This document shows, piece by piece, positions 1-11,932 of a DNA stretch of 64,000 nt. Under the pieces are notes generated by a model, which did not search any database, had not been told where the DNA came from, and was given only the letters and a program-made list of their open reading frames with translations. Source of the DNA: Paracentrotus lividus (taxonomy: Eukaryota; Echinodermata; Echinoidea; Camarodonta; Echinidae). The DNA is taken from positions 18,563,181 through 18,627,180 of the forward strand of contig CALNVZ010003426.1 in the NCBI GenBank assembly GCA_940671915.1. Reading direction: 5' to 3'. The position numbers and the translations under genes were made by a program. Positions within the stretch are counted from its first letter, which is position 1; each line of letters opens with the position of its first letter.

Positions 1-360
1 TTGATAGGAATGCTATAAAGAACATTCACACCAAAAATTAGCATTCTAGGAGCTATATTTAGTGAATTAGAGCAAAAAGTATTATTTCATGCATAAATTA
101 GCATAATTAGCATAAAATATAGTTTAAATGAAACATTTTTTGGAAAAATTAACTATGCAATTACGGAGATTACGCGACAGGGAACGTGCGTGCCAATTTT
201 CGTCGCGATCGCACGGTCGACGGCCGAGATCTCAGGGGCGGGGGGGGGGAGGGATGGGGGCTAAATTAGCCACCCCCCCCCCCTGGGCTATACGTTTTCA
301 AAGAGAGCCCGGGCAGATTAGGGTGAAATGAATACCTGGCACGAATTTGTGGGCTGTCTG
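1..360. repeat. Dispersed repeat copy with G/C-rich end
   Basis: An AT-rich stretch (TAAATTAGCATAATTAGCAT near 95-115) is followed by a CpG-rich block with GCGATCGCACGGTCG and a G9/C10 tract. The same order of motifs occurs at about 52,440-52,760, where the AT-rich part and the GCGCGCTCGCGCGATC block are recognisable despite divergence. No coding capacity is convincing here. I infer one dispersed repeat family seen twice; its ends and class are unknown. Confidence 0.55.
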
Positions 361-2580
361 GACGAATAAAAGGGGAAAAAAAATGAAACACACAGTTTTC
401 TCTGAAGTTTAAGAGTAAGGAAGTAAAGCTGTTACGTAGATCTGGGAGTCTGAACTCGATGACGACTTTTTCGAGCGAGAGAAAACTTTGTTTATGCAGA
501 CGGTAAAGCGTGTTATGTCATTCATCGTAAGAAAGGGACCTTGAAGGAGGTAGGTAGAGACCAACCGGGGACGAAACGGGATGAAAGGTGGTCGGAAGCA
601 AAGATGAGACGCTTCAGAGTTATGTGAAGATAGAAAGAAAGGAAGCTAGCTAACACTAGCCACATTGATGCCCTTATCTCCCCCGCCCAGCTCCCCGGTA
701 GCTCTCCGGTCTACATGCTCACCCTCAGTGCCCCCAAAACACGACCCGGTTCCACCCGAACTAGCTTTACCCAACCTTACCTGGGCCATAAATAGTTTGA
801 GAAAGGGGTAAAGCAGGTCACATTTGCCGTTATAGAAATAATGGAAAAGTATAGATGGGCTTTTTCTTTTCTTTCTTTCTTTTGTTATTAATAAAATTGA
901 GATTGGAAGGAGACATGAGGGGAAAAAAAAAAAAAAAAAAAAAAAAATTATGTTGACCGAATTCGGGTGACTCATATTTCTACTCTAATTTCTTGTTTGT
1001 AAATATTTTGTAACCAAGTAAAAAAAAAAAACCAAACAAACAAACAAACAAACAAACAAATAAACAATAACCAAATAAATACAAATGAAGAAATCCGCAT
1101 GTACGATAATTATCAAAATTACCGGATTTTTTCATTCTAATATAGTTTGTCCTTTCTCATTTAAAGTCATAGGTAGAACTATATTTTCCTTATTAATGAT
1201 GAAGCAGATATACTTTGATATTTACTTGAACTTGAAGAAGTTATATGAAAGGTACGAAGAACTTTGAGAAGAGAGATTGAAATATTAAAAAAAGCATTTA
1301 TCTCTTATAGATTCTTTAGTATCAACGGAAAGAGACAACATAATAGTACTACCCAATTCATCCACGATAAAAAGGACCCTGGATCCCAAAAAAAATTATT
1401 AAAAAAGTAAGATCATTAATCAAAACTTATTTGTTACCACTAGATGGCGATAATCTTTAATGAAGAGCTAGGAAAATTGATTTTCTCTTATCACATTCGA
1501 GCCTCATCTGAACAGCTGAAGGTAAAAACTATGTACTAGTATACGATCCCTTATTGGAACATAGAGGGGGAAGGGCGGGGTGTAGCTTATTAAACTTGAA
1601 AAAGGGGAGGGGTCATTGCCATTTCCCCTGAAATTGACATTACACTGACAACAACTGAAACGGAAGAATACTTAGCACACCTTTTGTCACTCATTTCTAT
1701 CTTTTTTTGTCTCCCCCTCCTCAACTCCTTTCAGTCTCAGTTTTCTCCCCCTCTCTCTTATCCCTCTCCCCTCTTCTTTTTCTTCACTCTCTGGTCCCTT
1801 TCTCCTCTCTCTTTATTTCTCTCTCTTTCTTTCTCTCTCTCTCCCCTCTCTCTCTATCTTTCTTTCTCTCTCTCCCTCTTTCTTTCTCTTTCCCCTCTCT
1901 CTCTCTTCTTTTTTCTCTCTCTTTCTCTCTCGCTTTCTTTCTCTCTCTCTCTCCCTCTCTCTTTCTCTTTCTCTCTCTCCCCCCTCTCTCTCTCTTTCTC
2001 TATCAATCAAGCATAATTACACAAACATTTTCTACTATGTATCACATACTTTCCCATCATTTTCCAAGATATCCTTTCATTTCTCTAACCCACTTGACTT
2101 TTGCACTCTCTCTCTGTATGCCCCAATATCTGCATGGTAATGTTTGTTATAAGAAAAGCTGAATAGATAAAACATTTATACAAGAAGCAGCTAAAAAAAA
2201 AGAAGCATTTTGTACATGAATAGCACATAATTTGGATAAGGAGTGCACATTATTTGACAATTTTCTGTTTCTTTTCTATTTCAAAACTACATTTATTGAT
2301 AAAAAATATATTTAAACTTTAACAAATTATATACAAAAGTAATTCATTTAATTTACATGAGAAACATATTTTTGTTGAACTAAGTTTTATCAAACATACA
2401 CAACACCTTAGTTTTACATTTTTCCTAACGTTTTCTTAATTTGCATAAGAAATAAGAAAATATTAAGTTCTAAATCATTTGTTTTCTAAATGATAAATTC
2501 ACATCACATATTGGAGACCAGCTCGCAATTGATGTCACAAGATAAAAAACTTGAACAATACATAATTTTGGGTTCTAAAT
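361..2580. other. Non-coding stretch with simple repeats
   Basis: No gene is recognised. The stretch holds a poly-A tract (about 929-947), an (AAAC)n tract (about 1033-1060) and a long CT-rich microsatellite (about 1720-2008). Open frames over the CT tract only give Ser/Leu/Pro/Phe runs and are low-complexity artefacts. Confidence 0.6.
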
Positions 2581-3250
2581 CTCTCCTAATGGAAAGGATA
2601 TAAATTCCCAGTATTTCATATCAAGGAGTACTTTCAACAGGTCCATCTCTTACTTCCTAAACCGTCTCCTACTATACTTCATTCAAGCATAAGATCCCAT
2701 GCAGGATATAGGATATAGCATTCAAGATCATAACAGATTGTGCAGGCCCAATTGTATGGGGACAATGGTGGCTCTATTATGTGTGGGCATGGACTGATAC
2801 ATTCTTTTATATGAACTGAGGGTGGATCCACTATACTACTGGAGACTGTCTCCTAATGGAAAGGATAAGAACCCATGCAGGATATACTGATACTGTCTTC
2901 TACTCCCTTCAAGCATAAGATCCCATGCAGGATATACTAATATCAGTCGCGGATCCAGCATTCATGCTCATAATAGATTGTGCAGGCCCAATTGTATGGG
3001 GGAAAATGGTGGCTCTACTATGTTTGGGCATGGGCTGATAAGTTCTTTTACATGAACTGAGTGTGGATCCACATAATTTCCAAGAATCTCATATCAAGAA
3101 CTACTATCAAGAGGTCCATCTCCTACACCACCTCGCACTTCCTTCAAGCGTAGGATCCCATGCAGGATATGCTGACGTCATCTCCAAACGGAAAGGACTG
3201 AAGCTCCCAGTATCTCATATCAAGGAATACTATAAAGAGATCAGAAAATA
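2580..3250. repeat. Complex direct repeat containing two GGATCC-ended MITE copies
   Basis: The phrase TCCCATGCAGGATAT recurs near 2697, 2872, 2926 and 3157, and TCATATCAAG recurs with it, so this is a decayed direct-repeat array. Two copies of a short element (about 2715-2840 and 2944-3071) lie inside. Both contain GGCCCAATTGTATGGGG and TTGGGCATGG-like cores and end in GGATCCAC. Five related copies are found elsewhere in the window. Confidence 0.6.
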
Positions 3251-3298
3251 GATGCATTGTTGGAAACCAAGCAAATCAAGCATTCAATTGTACGTATA

Positions 3299-3451
3299 TC
3301 AGGACAACTACCCCCTGGACAATTACCCCTAGGAAAACAACTCCTAGAAATAGGATTAGGGTTGGGTGTAGAGTAAGAGGGTAGATATTTAGCCCAGGGT
3401 AATTGTCCGGGGAGGGGTAATTGTCCAGAAGGTAGTTGCCCTAGGACCACC
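3299..3451. mobile_element. Short inverted-repeat element (MITE-like)
   Basis: The left end reads AGGACAACTACCCCCTGGAC and the right end is its approximate inverse (GGTAGTTGCCCT). Internal TAATTGTCC motifs sit near both ends, so the 150-bp stretch can fold back on itself. It has no coding capacity. A related, weaker stretch with CGACAATTGCTC motifs lies at about 41,160-41,350. The class of DNA transposon is not determined. Confidence 0.5.
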
Positions 3452-3760
3452 AGTATATCTAGAAAGGTACGTTGTTGGAAAGGTTCAACTTTTCTTTATT
3501 TTCTTGTAGACAACACATTTCAATATGCACTCTGTTTAAATTATCCCCAGTAGATACACAGCAACTTTTCAAAACTATGGCAATGACATCCTCTTGAGAT
3601 ATTCATCTGCCAAGAATAGGAATATATTCATGATTTCAACTATTTTTTCCATGAGGACAGACGTTATGAACAGATAGTGTATTTGGAATTGACTGGATTT
3701 GTTTAGACATGAAGTCTACATGTTTGTAGAAGACAAATTTCTGCATGGCGATTTCTCTGG

Positions 3761-6700
3761 TCAACGAGGAGGAGTCGCTGGTGCTAGCATGTAATAAGTG
3801 TAAGAGGGTATGCTCAAAGCTTTCAAAAATAGATATGACACGAAACACAGTGCCATAAAAGGCCCTGCACATCAAATTAAGTGTATATTCTATTGATGCA
3901 CAATTTAGATAAACTCCAAATACTAAAATACCAGTCAAAATATGCTTGCTGCCCTTTAATAAGACTATATAACATGTCTACAGATTCGCAAAAACAAAGG
4001 ATCAAATTAACACTCACAAACAAGTCCAGGTTCAAGCACCACAGAGATTTCTGTGCAATTTGTCTTGCATTCTGCCACTGGTGATAAGACTATTTCTCTG
4101 GATCCATGAGCTTGAGATAGCCAGATGTAGCCCAGAAAAACAGGCTTAGGCTGCATAAGAGAAAGAGAAAACCACATTTAAAAAAATCTGATTTCATTTA
4201 ATTTGGCAATCATTGGAATTCAAAGTCATTTTTAAATCATGTATTCAAAGACAACTGACTACTTAATCCTAATAGAATCAGGTTATTTCTGACCTTGCTG
4301 GAATATTGGGGGGTGGAGAGGGTAAGGAGTCTTTCTTGGCTGCCCATCGCTCAAGCACTGCAAAAATTTGCATGGTAGCACCGTGTGATGTAATCTACAA
4401 GACTATATCTTTTTATTTTAACATACTGTATTAATGATAATTTATGCACCAGTGGCGTAGATCTGTAAGGAATGATATTCATCTGGGGGTGATATTGTAT
4501 AACAGGCGCGGATCCAAGAAAATCGAATTGAATGCATTTAGAGGGTCCAATTGTCTGGGGACAAAAGCGGCTCTATTATGTTTACGCATGGGCCCGGAAA
4601 ATTCATTGTGTGACTCCGGTCTGCATCCGCTACTGTATAGTAACGCGTCATCCCCCTCTAATGAACAGAAAGTGCTAGCGGATTTATGCCAGTGTTATGC
4701 ATGAAATCAAATGTTTGGCTCTAAATCACAAATAAAGCTGCAAGATGGAATGCTAATTTTAGTGCAATATTCTTTGTATCATCTCTAGCAAATTTTTTCC
4801 ACCTTTTGTTTTCTTCATTTTTTTGTGTGCAAAAGTTTATCCCAGAAGCTCTTTGAAACATAATCATACAATTCCTGTTAAGGTTGGATTAACTGGTAAA
4901 TTGCCAGTTAGTCTAAACCTATTTTGACTAATGCCCATTTGGCCTCATCCCACATGGTCCAATTCCCTTTCGTCTACAACCAGAACTGAACTGAACAGAA
5001 CTGAACTTGACCTCTATGATGTTAAATTGTTTGTTATACCCCCATTCCACTGAGAATTTTTGAGGGTCGTTCACTAACCACACGCGCTTTTTAATCCTTC
5101 TGGTTGCCCACCGAGAGGTCTCATGTCAAAAGTCTGATGGCCAGGCTTGTGTTTGACATCTATCAGGTATTTGTCCGACGTGTTGGACGGCATGCGAAGA
5201 GGGAAAATAGTCCGGTCAGGGAACTAAGCTCAGGCCTTAGTACGCTATCGGACTGACCGGACACCATTTCCATTTTCGACCTCGAGTCAATATTAGATAT
5301 GTGTCAGTCCGTCCGACGTGTATAAGATTCTACTGTTTTCAGCTGTCAGACGTCTGTGGCCGACATCTGATTAAAATCGGGTGATCAGGTACTCAACTTA
5401 TTGCAATTAGCGGTTTTTTATCAACTTTTCGAAAAGAAGTGTCGTTTTCAACCCAACTGTGGAATGTTGGTAGTATCGAGTCAATGTACAATCGATCTCC
5501 GAGTAGTGACTGATTAATTAGATTAGAGTTTGGTCAGTATCAGATAGATGTTGGAAGTGCCAGTTTAGAGTCAGATAGCCCCCAAATTACCCTCCGACAG
5601 CAAATTCATGGATTGGACAAGCCAATAAAAACGCCGGACAGATGTCGGGCAGATACCAGTCTTTCATCCGATTTCATGTGGGTAATAAAAAAATCAAGGT
5701 CACCAAAACAGGCTCCTCGGGTGAGATTTCATCGGAACTCATCAAAATTGCCATTTTGGGGATCAGGTGGGCTCGAGATGAGAGTCCGATTGTCAGTGGA
5801 ATGGGGGTATTACTTGTTTATGTTTTATGTTATTTCATGTTTATTTTGTTTATATTGTATATGTTCTCAGGGCCCCCAGGAAAACAATGTTATACCACTG
5901 ATGGGGCTACCCTGTATAAATAAAAGGGAATAAATAAATAAATAAAACCAGTTTGTCTAAATACCTTTTGTAGATTGCCCCTCCGCCTAATTACCATTTC
6001 GTCTAATGGCCATTTGGTCTCATGTCAAATAAATTGGTCTCATGTCGAATAAATTGGTCTTACAACACTTTAGTCAATTCCTGTTAGTCATAACAGACCA
6101 AATATTCATTTGGGAATTAGACGAAAAAGCAATTAGACAATTTGGCTATTAGACGAAGCGGCAATTAGACCAAGTGGTCATTAGACCAAGTAAGAATCAG
6201 AGTAAGTATGTATGAGACCAAGTGAAATGAGACCAAATTGTTAGTGGACCATATGGGTTTAGCCCATGTAGTATAGACGTTATGCACATGACGTTATAAT
6301 CTCATAGTGCCCTCCCTCGGAGGATATAGGAATACGTGTAAATGAAGTTGTCAGAGACGCACCAGCTGTAGACCACAAATGCGTGCAATGCAATGGCCCC
6401 GGCCTCTAAGATGGCAACACAATGACGTCAATGCATAAGGTCTATTAGACAGTCAGAGAATTAGACCAAGCATTGTTAGACCAAGTGGATATAAACCGAT
6501 TAACGTACCAGATGATGAGCATAAGATGAAGAAGACTCGATGAAGAGGAACATCTCTGGGAAGACCTCTGACTCCGGTGGAATAAAGCTAGGTTTACCAC
6601 ATAGGATTCTCATTAGACGAACACTACCGGCACTAGCTGCCCTCCTGTTAGGAGAGTGTGAATTAGGAGAGTAATGTATGGACAGTGCTTCAATGTCTGC

Positions 6701-9700
6701 GCTTACATGTAAATATGCGATTAATTCTTCAATCTCTTCTTTATGAATTACAATGATTGTTCGAATGGACATGTTGGCTCAATCAGTAGAGTGTCTGCCT
6801 AATGAATGGGAGACTGTTGGTTCGATCCCCGGTTGAGTTATACCAAAGACTTTGAAAATGGAGAGGGGCAATAATAACATTATGTTATGCAGTGCCTGCT
6901 GGGAGAACAGTTCATTAGAGCTGAAGCGGCTACCCTTGGTAAATAAGTTACTACTAATTTATTACTATTGTTCTGAGCTGAACATGAATGTTTGTCAGTT
7001 ATCATATTTCCGTATGCACTATAGGGATACTATACAAAAAGAGCAAATACATTGAAAACTTCTACCTGCAGAAAAATCATTGAATGCATACATATCATTG
7101 TTTCCATTTCCACTACAAATTACAGTCAACCTTACCTTAAAGTCGGATATGTTTGCACTCAAGATATAGCTTCAACTTAGAAAAGATGGCTTATGAAAGG
7201 TTAAAAACAATACTATATAAGGAGAAGCTGCCTTGAAAAGACTTTTGACTCTGGCAATTATTTAACTTATGCAAGTTTGACTTAGGCAAGGTTGACTGTA
7301 CAATGGCTTTATATAACCCTAAGCCTATAACTCACTTACCATTCCAGAGAAAGTGAGGACATCTCAATATCTTCCTCTTGTCTCTCCTCAGCAAATACAT
7401 CAGTTATTGAATGGATGTATGGATTGGAGGATTGGAAGTGATCTGCTCTGGCTAGGTTGAATATCTTCTTGTTAAAATGGTACCAGGTCTTCATATCGTC
7501 ATATGTGAACTGATTAATCTTAGGATCCTGTAATGACCAAAGGACCAAAAACAATTTATATAAGGGCAGTTCCAAGGTAACGGAGTGACATTCAGAAGCA
7601 ACATTTCAGCATTCAAACAAATTTATCATCCATACTTTAATCTTTATTTATAAAGAAATGGTTCATGACAATAGCTGATGGTACCCTCTTTTCAAAATGA
7701 TAACATTTGCTATAGTGATCTGCATAATTAATGAGATATGAATATTCATAATCATGGTTACGGAGTGACGCAAAATGGACATGCATATTTGAGCAATCAA
7801 CATTTTGCTTAAACTCTGTGAACTTTAAATGGTTATCACAATTTTGACTATTTGATTGGATTCCATGTTAACTAGTATAATATGCCGCTTGCATGAGAAA
7901 TGGTTGAATATTTTGTTAATTATGACTAAACTTAACCATGTTCTGGTTACGGAGAGTTACGCGTTACGGATGACCTCTGGCTGAATCATCCACACAATGG
8001 CAATGTAAAGACCATGTCTCCCTTCGCTAAATGAAAAGAAACACACTTGATTGTTTCAATTCAAAATTCTGTTTGCTCTATATATGCTCTAGGTGGGATT
8101 CAAATCTGAACACAGAACTTTGAAACCATAAGTATGCTAATTTATGCGCATTTTTCCAAATTCACAAATAATGAATCTTCAATTTTCGACGATTTTTATT
8201 TTTTCTTTCTTTTTTTTATCGAGTAGAGCTACATACATGGTTTACCAAATTTCCTACACAGATTTTGTCAATTTGATTTGAAAATTGTCACAATTTATGC
8301 TATTATGAAATTCTTCAAAAATAACAATAAATCTTTACTCTCTCTTATTATGTCGACATTTTCATCCATTTGTTATATATAGCTACTAGGTTGGATACCA
8401 AAAGTTACACGAATTTGAAATCATTAAGTAGCTAATTATGCAATTTGTCAATTCATTTTCTTTTTTTTTTTTTTTTTTAATAATTTGTGACAATTTTTAA
8501 AATCTAATCTGGTAAAGCTCCACGATGTTCACATAACTCCTAAACAGATTTGGAAATTTTCACTAGAAAATAATCTATATGCAAATATGCTAAATTTTCA
8601 AATCCATTCGTACTGTATTCATATGTACAGAGGATCAGTGTCTTCTTTAATATTATTCAAACTATATAAATTGTACAACATACATGTAACCCAAATGATT
8701 GAGTTCACATCCACTTCCTTTCCAAAATAATCTGCAAAAAATCCTCAAGAGCTCATATAGCCACACAAATGCCTGAGTTGTGCAATTAATTCTGACAAGG
8801 CTCATTTCATAATTATGATCTATACCCTCAAAGCATGACATCCTAAGTCTCTCTTGGGCACTTCACAAAAAATTCTAACATAAAATTTAAGTGAAGATGA
8901 AGCTTTGATCAAATTAGCATATATATGTACATGCAATTCAATGATTCGATGTCTGCGTAAATAATGAGGAGATAGGAGTGACACATTTTATAAGCCAATT
9001 CTCCAACCAAATGCCATTAAAAATTAACAGTTCAGTAAATTAGTAAGTATGCGGTCGTCAGAATTTGCAAATAAATTTTGTTCATTCAGAACCCAATTCC
9101 AATTCTAAAAAATATTTTATTAAAATGTTTTTATAGTTACGGAGTAACTATTTGAGTTATTCATGTTTGTGCATGCTAGCGTGAGAGTGGTGGATAACAT
9201 AGATCCGTGAAGCGAAAATATTATGTGTAAACATTTTTAATAATCCTGCTTTCATTATAAGAATATAATCAAATAATCATTGCTAGTACATTGCCTTGAC
9301 ATGAAATTGAATAAAAAAAATTAAAAATTTGACAATTTTAGTAAAATTGAATATTAATGCCATTTTAAAACCCGAAATGCCCTAAAAAGGCCAAACCATC
9401 CACAGATTTTGAAAATTTGGACTTTTAGCTCTCATATGATACCAAATTTGTCATAGAATAATGAATTTGAAATTTTGGGGGTCATGTCCTGTTTTGCTTG
9501 GAACTGCCCATAAGCATATATATCTCAAAATATACTGGCTAAAAGATAAATTTTAAGAGTAATAAATGCTCACAAACATTTGAGTGTTGGCCCCAGATGT
9601 ATTTATCATATTTCAGATTGTAGGCCTATTATATAAAACCTAGTTTACGAATCATCTTGTTGTTAAAATGAATAGAATTATATTATGTGACAGGTCAAAA

Positions 9701-11932
9701 TAACAGTTTTATCATTAATGCAGCAAATCACAACCGAAAAATATTGTAACTGCTTTGCGACCATTTTGTTTAAATATAATGCAAACAGTATAATCTTGAG
9801 TTCTCTCTCTGGAAATGATTATATCACAGTGGCAGATCAAGCATTTAGGGGCGCATACACCAATTTTGAAAATAGAGGGTGCACAGATGGCCATTTTTCT
9901 AGTTATAGTTTTATGAACATGTATTCTTAGGGTGTGATTCTCAAAAATATGGGAGGCATGTACTCCTTGCTTCCCGCCTGAATCTGACACTGTAACATGT
10001 AACAGAGACTCCAACTCATGCCGCTTTCGGCATGAAACCTCCTGCTGAACGACCATTTTTGAAAAATCTCCCGCTCTCCCGCTTGAGTTTGAATTTCTCA
10101 TGTTCAAGCTGAATTTCTCCCTGTATTTTCTCATGCCCTTGCTGCATTTTACCTCTTTTCTTCCCGCCCAACAAACTCTCTGGCAAAAAAAAATGCATCT
10201 GAATCACTACAGTACTGTTCCTCATTTTTTGTTATCAAGTGTTAGAAAATAGCACCAGGAGCCCGTTTCTCAAAACCGTCAAAACCGTCTAAGTTCTTGG
10301 GCAACCTATAGGGATACGTGTTGTAGAATTAACACGCGTTTCAATGGGATGTCCACGAACTTAGACTTACGACGGTTTCGAGAAACGGGCCCCTGAGAGC
10401 TTTTATAACCCTTAAAGCAGGGAATTTTGGGCTTTAATCGTGCTGGTGGTTTGGTAGTACGCACACATAGAACCGGTGTCTCCCATTTGCCAGGGGGTCT
10501 CGGTGGGAGAATCACAGGCTTAAGAGGTGCTCGGGGGAGTCTCTGATAAAATACCTTGTGTAGGAAAGGACGACCAAAACTGTACTGGCTAGAGGTTCCC
10601 TGGATGGTCTGAACATGGGTAACAAACTGACATGGGTAGCAGTCTACATCAAAATCTCCCGTATAGAGTGGATTTGGTAAGGCGCATTCAGCATTATAGA
10701 TACCTAATGATCGACAAGTAGAAATAAAAGAAGTAAGGGTTCAATACCTTGCCTGACTCCTTTCAAGTCTTTAAATTTTTAATTCTTAATAGTAGTTGTG
10801 CACCTTATATCGGCAAGCATCTTGAATCATCAAATCTAGACAGAATAAATACCAATAAAGTGATTCAGCATTGAACATTATCTATTCCAAAATATATTCT
10901 TGCCATGAATCTGATAACACAACATGACAAGCCTGATTAACTTGTAAATGTCTACTGAAAGTGTATGCCTCAAATATTATTTTGTTACTGTTAAGTACGT
11001 CCCATTTTCAATTTCTTTGTTTATGTCATATTTTAAAAAACTATTACTAATCTTGATATTTTCAATTTGTAATTTTTACTTATTGTACAGGCTGCTACAT
11101 ATAAATGTACTTGAATGTTTTTTTTTTTTTTATAAATAAATCTTTAAGAAGAACATTTTGTTCTTTACTTGGGTCCAACTGTTCATATCTTACAAGTTAT
11201 ATTTTTGTCGTGAGGCTAAGAGTTACATGAGCGTAGATAAACTCCCTTTAGAAGTGGAAAAAATACTTGCAAACAAAACCAGGCTGAATTGCGAGTGTTA
11301 TTTTTTAGATGATATTATATGATGATGAGTACAGAAACTATGTATTTTGCTTCAGGGCCCTGTTGCATAAAACTTGTCAATAATAGTACTAACTTGGTCA
11401 TCAATGGTAGACGTAACTATGATTGTAACACTGCTCAACAGTAATAAAATCTGGGATTCTATGAAAGTTATCATTGATGTCAAAGTTACTATCAATGTGG
11501 TCAGAAGTCAATTTGAGAAGAAGAGCACTGCAACAGTCAAAAGAATTACAATTATTAGATGAACTTACGACTCAGATCAACTCGTCTTGCAAGCGGGAGA
11601 GTGAGTAAACGCACGACTCTCATTGCAGGATAGGACGTATTGAAAGACAGGAGATCAAGGTAATGCTTGCTGGGCTTGTGGTTGACAATGATGACAAGAA
11701 GAAACAAACACATCACCATCAGAATGATCACCCCTTTTGCCAATTTTGCCCAGAACTTTGGAAGAAACCACCGTCTTTCTGCTTGACCTCTTTGAAGTGA
11801 CTGAATAATGCAATCATCAATGTCTTCAGTGGTTAAGCCATGTTGTCTAGCAAGGGTTGTTAGACGTTCAGCTTTGGAGTCCACACTTTCCTGGATAGTC
11901 CTTGTCCGAGCTCTGATGTTGGATTGTGCCAT
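3761..11932 (-). CDS. C6orf89-like (BRAP-like) single-pass membrane protein
   Basis: Minus-strand gene. Coding exons are 11932-11569, 10703-10555, 7527-7340, 6644-6509 and 4150-4018, and tentatively 3819-3761 with the stop. All junctions are GT-AG and phases join exactly, giving about 342 aa, close to the roughly 350 aa of human C6orf89. Residues 67-83 (GVIILMVMCLFLLVIIV) form one membrane segment after a charged cytosolic N-terminus. The following RLLTLPLARR matches the RLMSLPIAKK region of the human protein. A Cys-containing luminal part follows (NAECALPNP, DVDCYPCQF), then FIPPESEVFPEMFLFIE, and a C-terminal section with AECKTNCTEISVVLEPG that parallels FQCRRHCQSVAMPIEPG in human C6orf89. 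The human protein is reported as a Golgi-associated membrane protein linked to bombesin receptor subtype 3; its molecular activity is unclear. Large introns are loaded with repeats. The last exon is the weakest part: it fits by phase and length, not by clear similarity. Confidence 0.8.
4503..4637. mobile_element. GGATCC-ended MITE, copy in an intron of the C6orf89-like gene
   Basis: The copy begins GGCGCGGATCCAAG, contains GGTCCAATTGTCTGGGGAC and GCGGCTCTATTATGTTT, and ends GCATCCGCTACTG. CGGATCC and the inverse GGATCCGC-type end form short terminal inverted repeats. A very similar copy in the opposite orientation lies at 62,643-62,785, and more diverged relatives at 2.7, 3.0, 28.0, 28.5 and 56.9 kb. 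It is non-coding and non-autonomous. Confidence 0.65.
4890..5000. repeat. GTCTAAT-type minisatellite fragment
   Basis: Short degenerate units built around ATTTGGTCTAAT and its relatives occur in tandem (GTCTAAACC, ATTTTGACTAATGCCCATTTGG, TGGTCCAATTCC, TTTCGTCTACAACC). The same family recurs at about 5950-6270, 6430-6490, 37,000-37,460, 55,555-55,665 and 63,140-63,260. Confidence 0.6.
5035..5811. mobile_element. Non-autonomous DNA transposon with ATACCCCCATTCCACTGA ends
   Basis: The left end ATACCCCCATTCCACTGA (5036-5053) is exactly inverted at the right end (TCAGTGGAATGGGGGTAT, 5793-5810). Several internal stretches around GTCCGAC and GTCGGAC are also loosely inverted. No transposase-like frame is visible in the 775 bp. 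Flanks TTGTT and TACTT do not give a clear target duplication. The family is not assigned. Confidence 0.6.
5812..5946 (+). mobile_element. 3' tail of a non-LTR retrotransposon (LINE)
   Basis: The stretch ends GGGGCTACCCTGTATAAATA followed by a short (AATA)n tail. This CCTGTATAAATAAA-type tail is typical of the 3' end of CR1/L2-like LINEs, which often finish in a short simple repeat. Upstream is GGCCCCCAGGAAAACAA, also common just before such tails. Only the 3' UTR remains; no reverse-transcriptase sequence is attached. Confidence 0.55.
5947..6490. repeat. GTCTAAT minisatellite, larger copy
   Basis: Roughly 20-22-bp degenerate units (ATTTCGTCTAATGGCCATTTGG; CAATTAGACGAAGCGG; GGTCATTAGACCAAG) run in one orientation to about 6060 and in the inverse orientation from about 6100, so the block is a loose inverted repeat around a centre near 6080. 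More units lie at 6440-6490, next to a coding exon boundary of the C6orf89-like gene at 6509. Confidence 0.6.
6766..6870 (+). mobile_element. tRNA-derived SINE head
   Basis: TGGCTCAATCAGTAGAGTG resembles an internal A box and GGTTCGATCCC a B box, about 35 bases apart, as in an RNA polymerase III promoter. The tRNA-like part is followed by ATACCAAAGACTTTGAAAAT. Acceptor and T stems do not pair well, so this is a SINE rather than a functional tRNA gene. Such tRNA-headed SINEs are known from sea urchins. It lies in an intron of the C6orf89-like gene. Confidence 0.7.
7564..9509. mobile_element. 1.95-kb non-autonomous DNA transposon with GGGCAGTTCCAAG ends
   Basis: The left end is GGGCAGTTCCAAG (7564-7576) and the right end is its exact inverse, CTTGGAACTGCCC (9497-9509). 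Both flanks carry ATAA. A subterminal motif close to GGTTACGGAGTGAC recurs at about 7577, 7758, 7943 and 9136, like the repeated transposase-binding sites of some DNA transposons. The interior is AT-rich and has no long frame. It ends only 37 bases from the 5' (acceptor) edge of the C6orf89-like exon 7340-7527, whose acceptor is therefore just outside the element. Confidence 0.7.
10257..10393. mobile_element. Foldback MITE with CCCGTTTCTC ends
   Basis: GCCCGTTTCTCAAAACCGTC at the left is inverted as GACGGTTTCGAGAAACGGGC at the right, and inner segments (CTAAGTTCTTGGGCA and CACGAACTTAGAC) also pair, so the 137 bp can form one hairpin. It is non-coding and lies in an intron of the C6orf89-like gene, about 160 bases downstream of a coding exon in that gene's direction. 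Confidence 0.65.

Noticed and set aside
1684-2162. Long open frames of 110-151 codons on both strands
   Set aside because: They lie on a CT microsatellite and encode only Ser/Leu/Phe/Pro or Arg/Glu runs.
6766-6840. tRNA gene
   Set aside because: A- and B-box-like words are present, but acceptor and T stems do not pair, and SINE-type sequence follows.
9715-10134. A 139-codon minus-strand frame
   Set aside because: It has no domain, lies between intronic repeats of the C6orf89-like gene, and has an equally open frame on the other strand.
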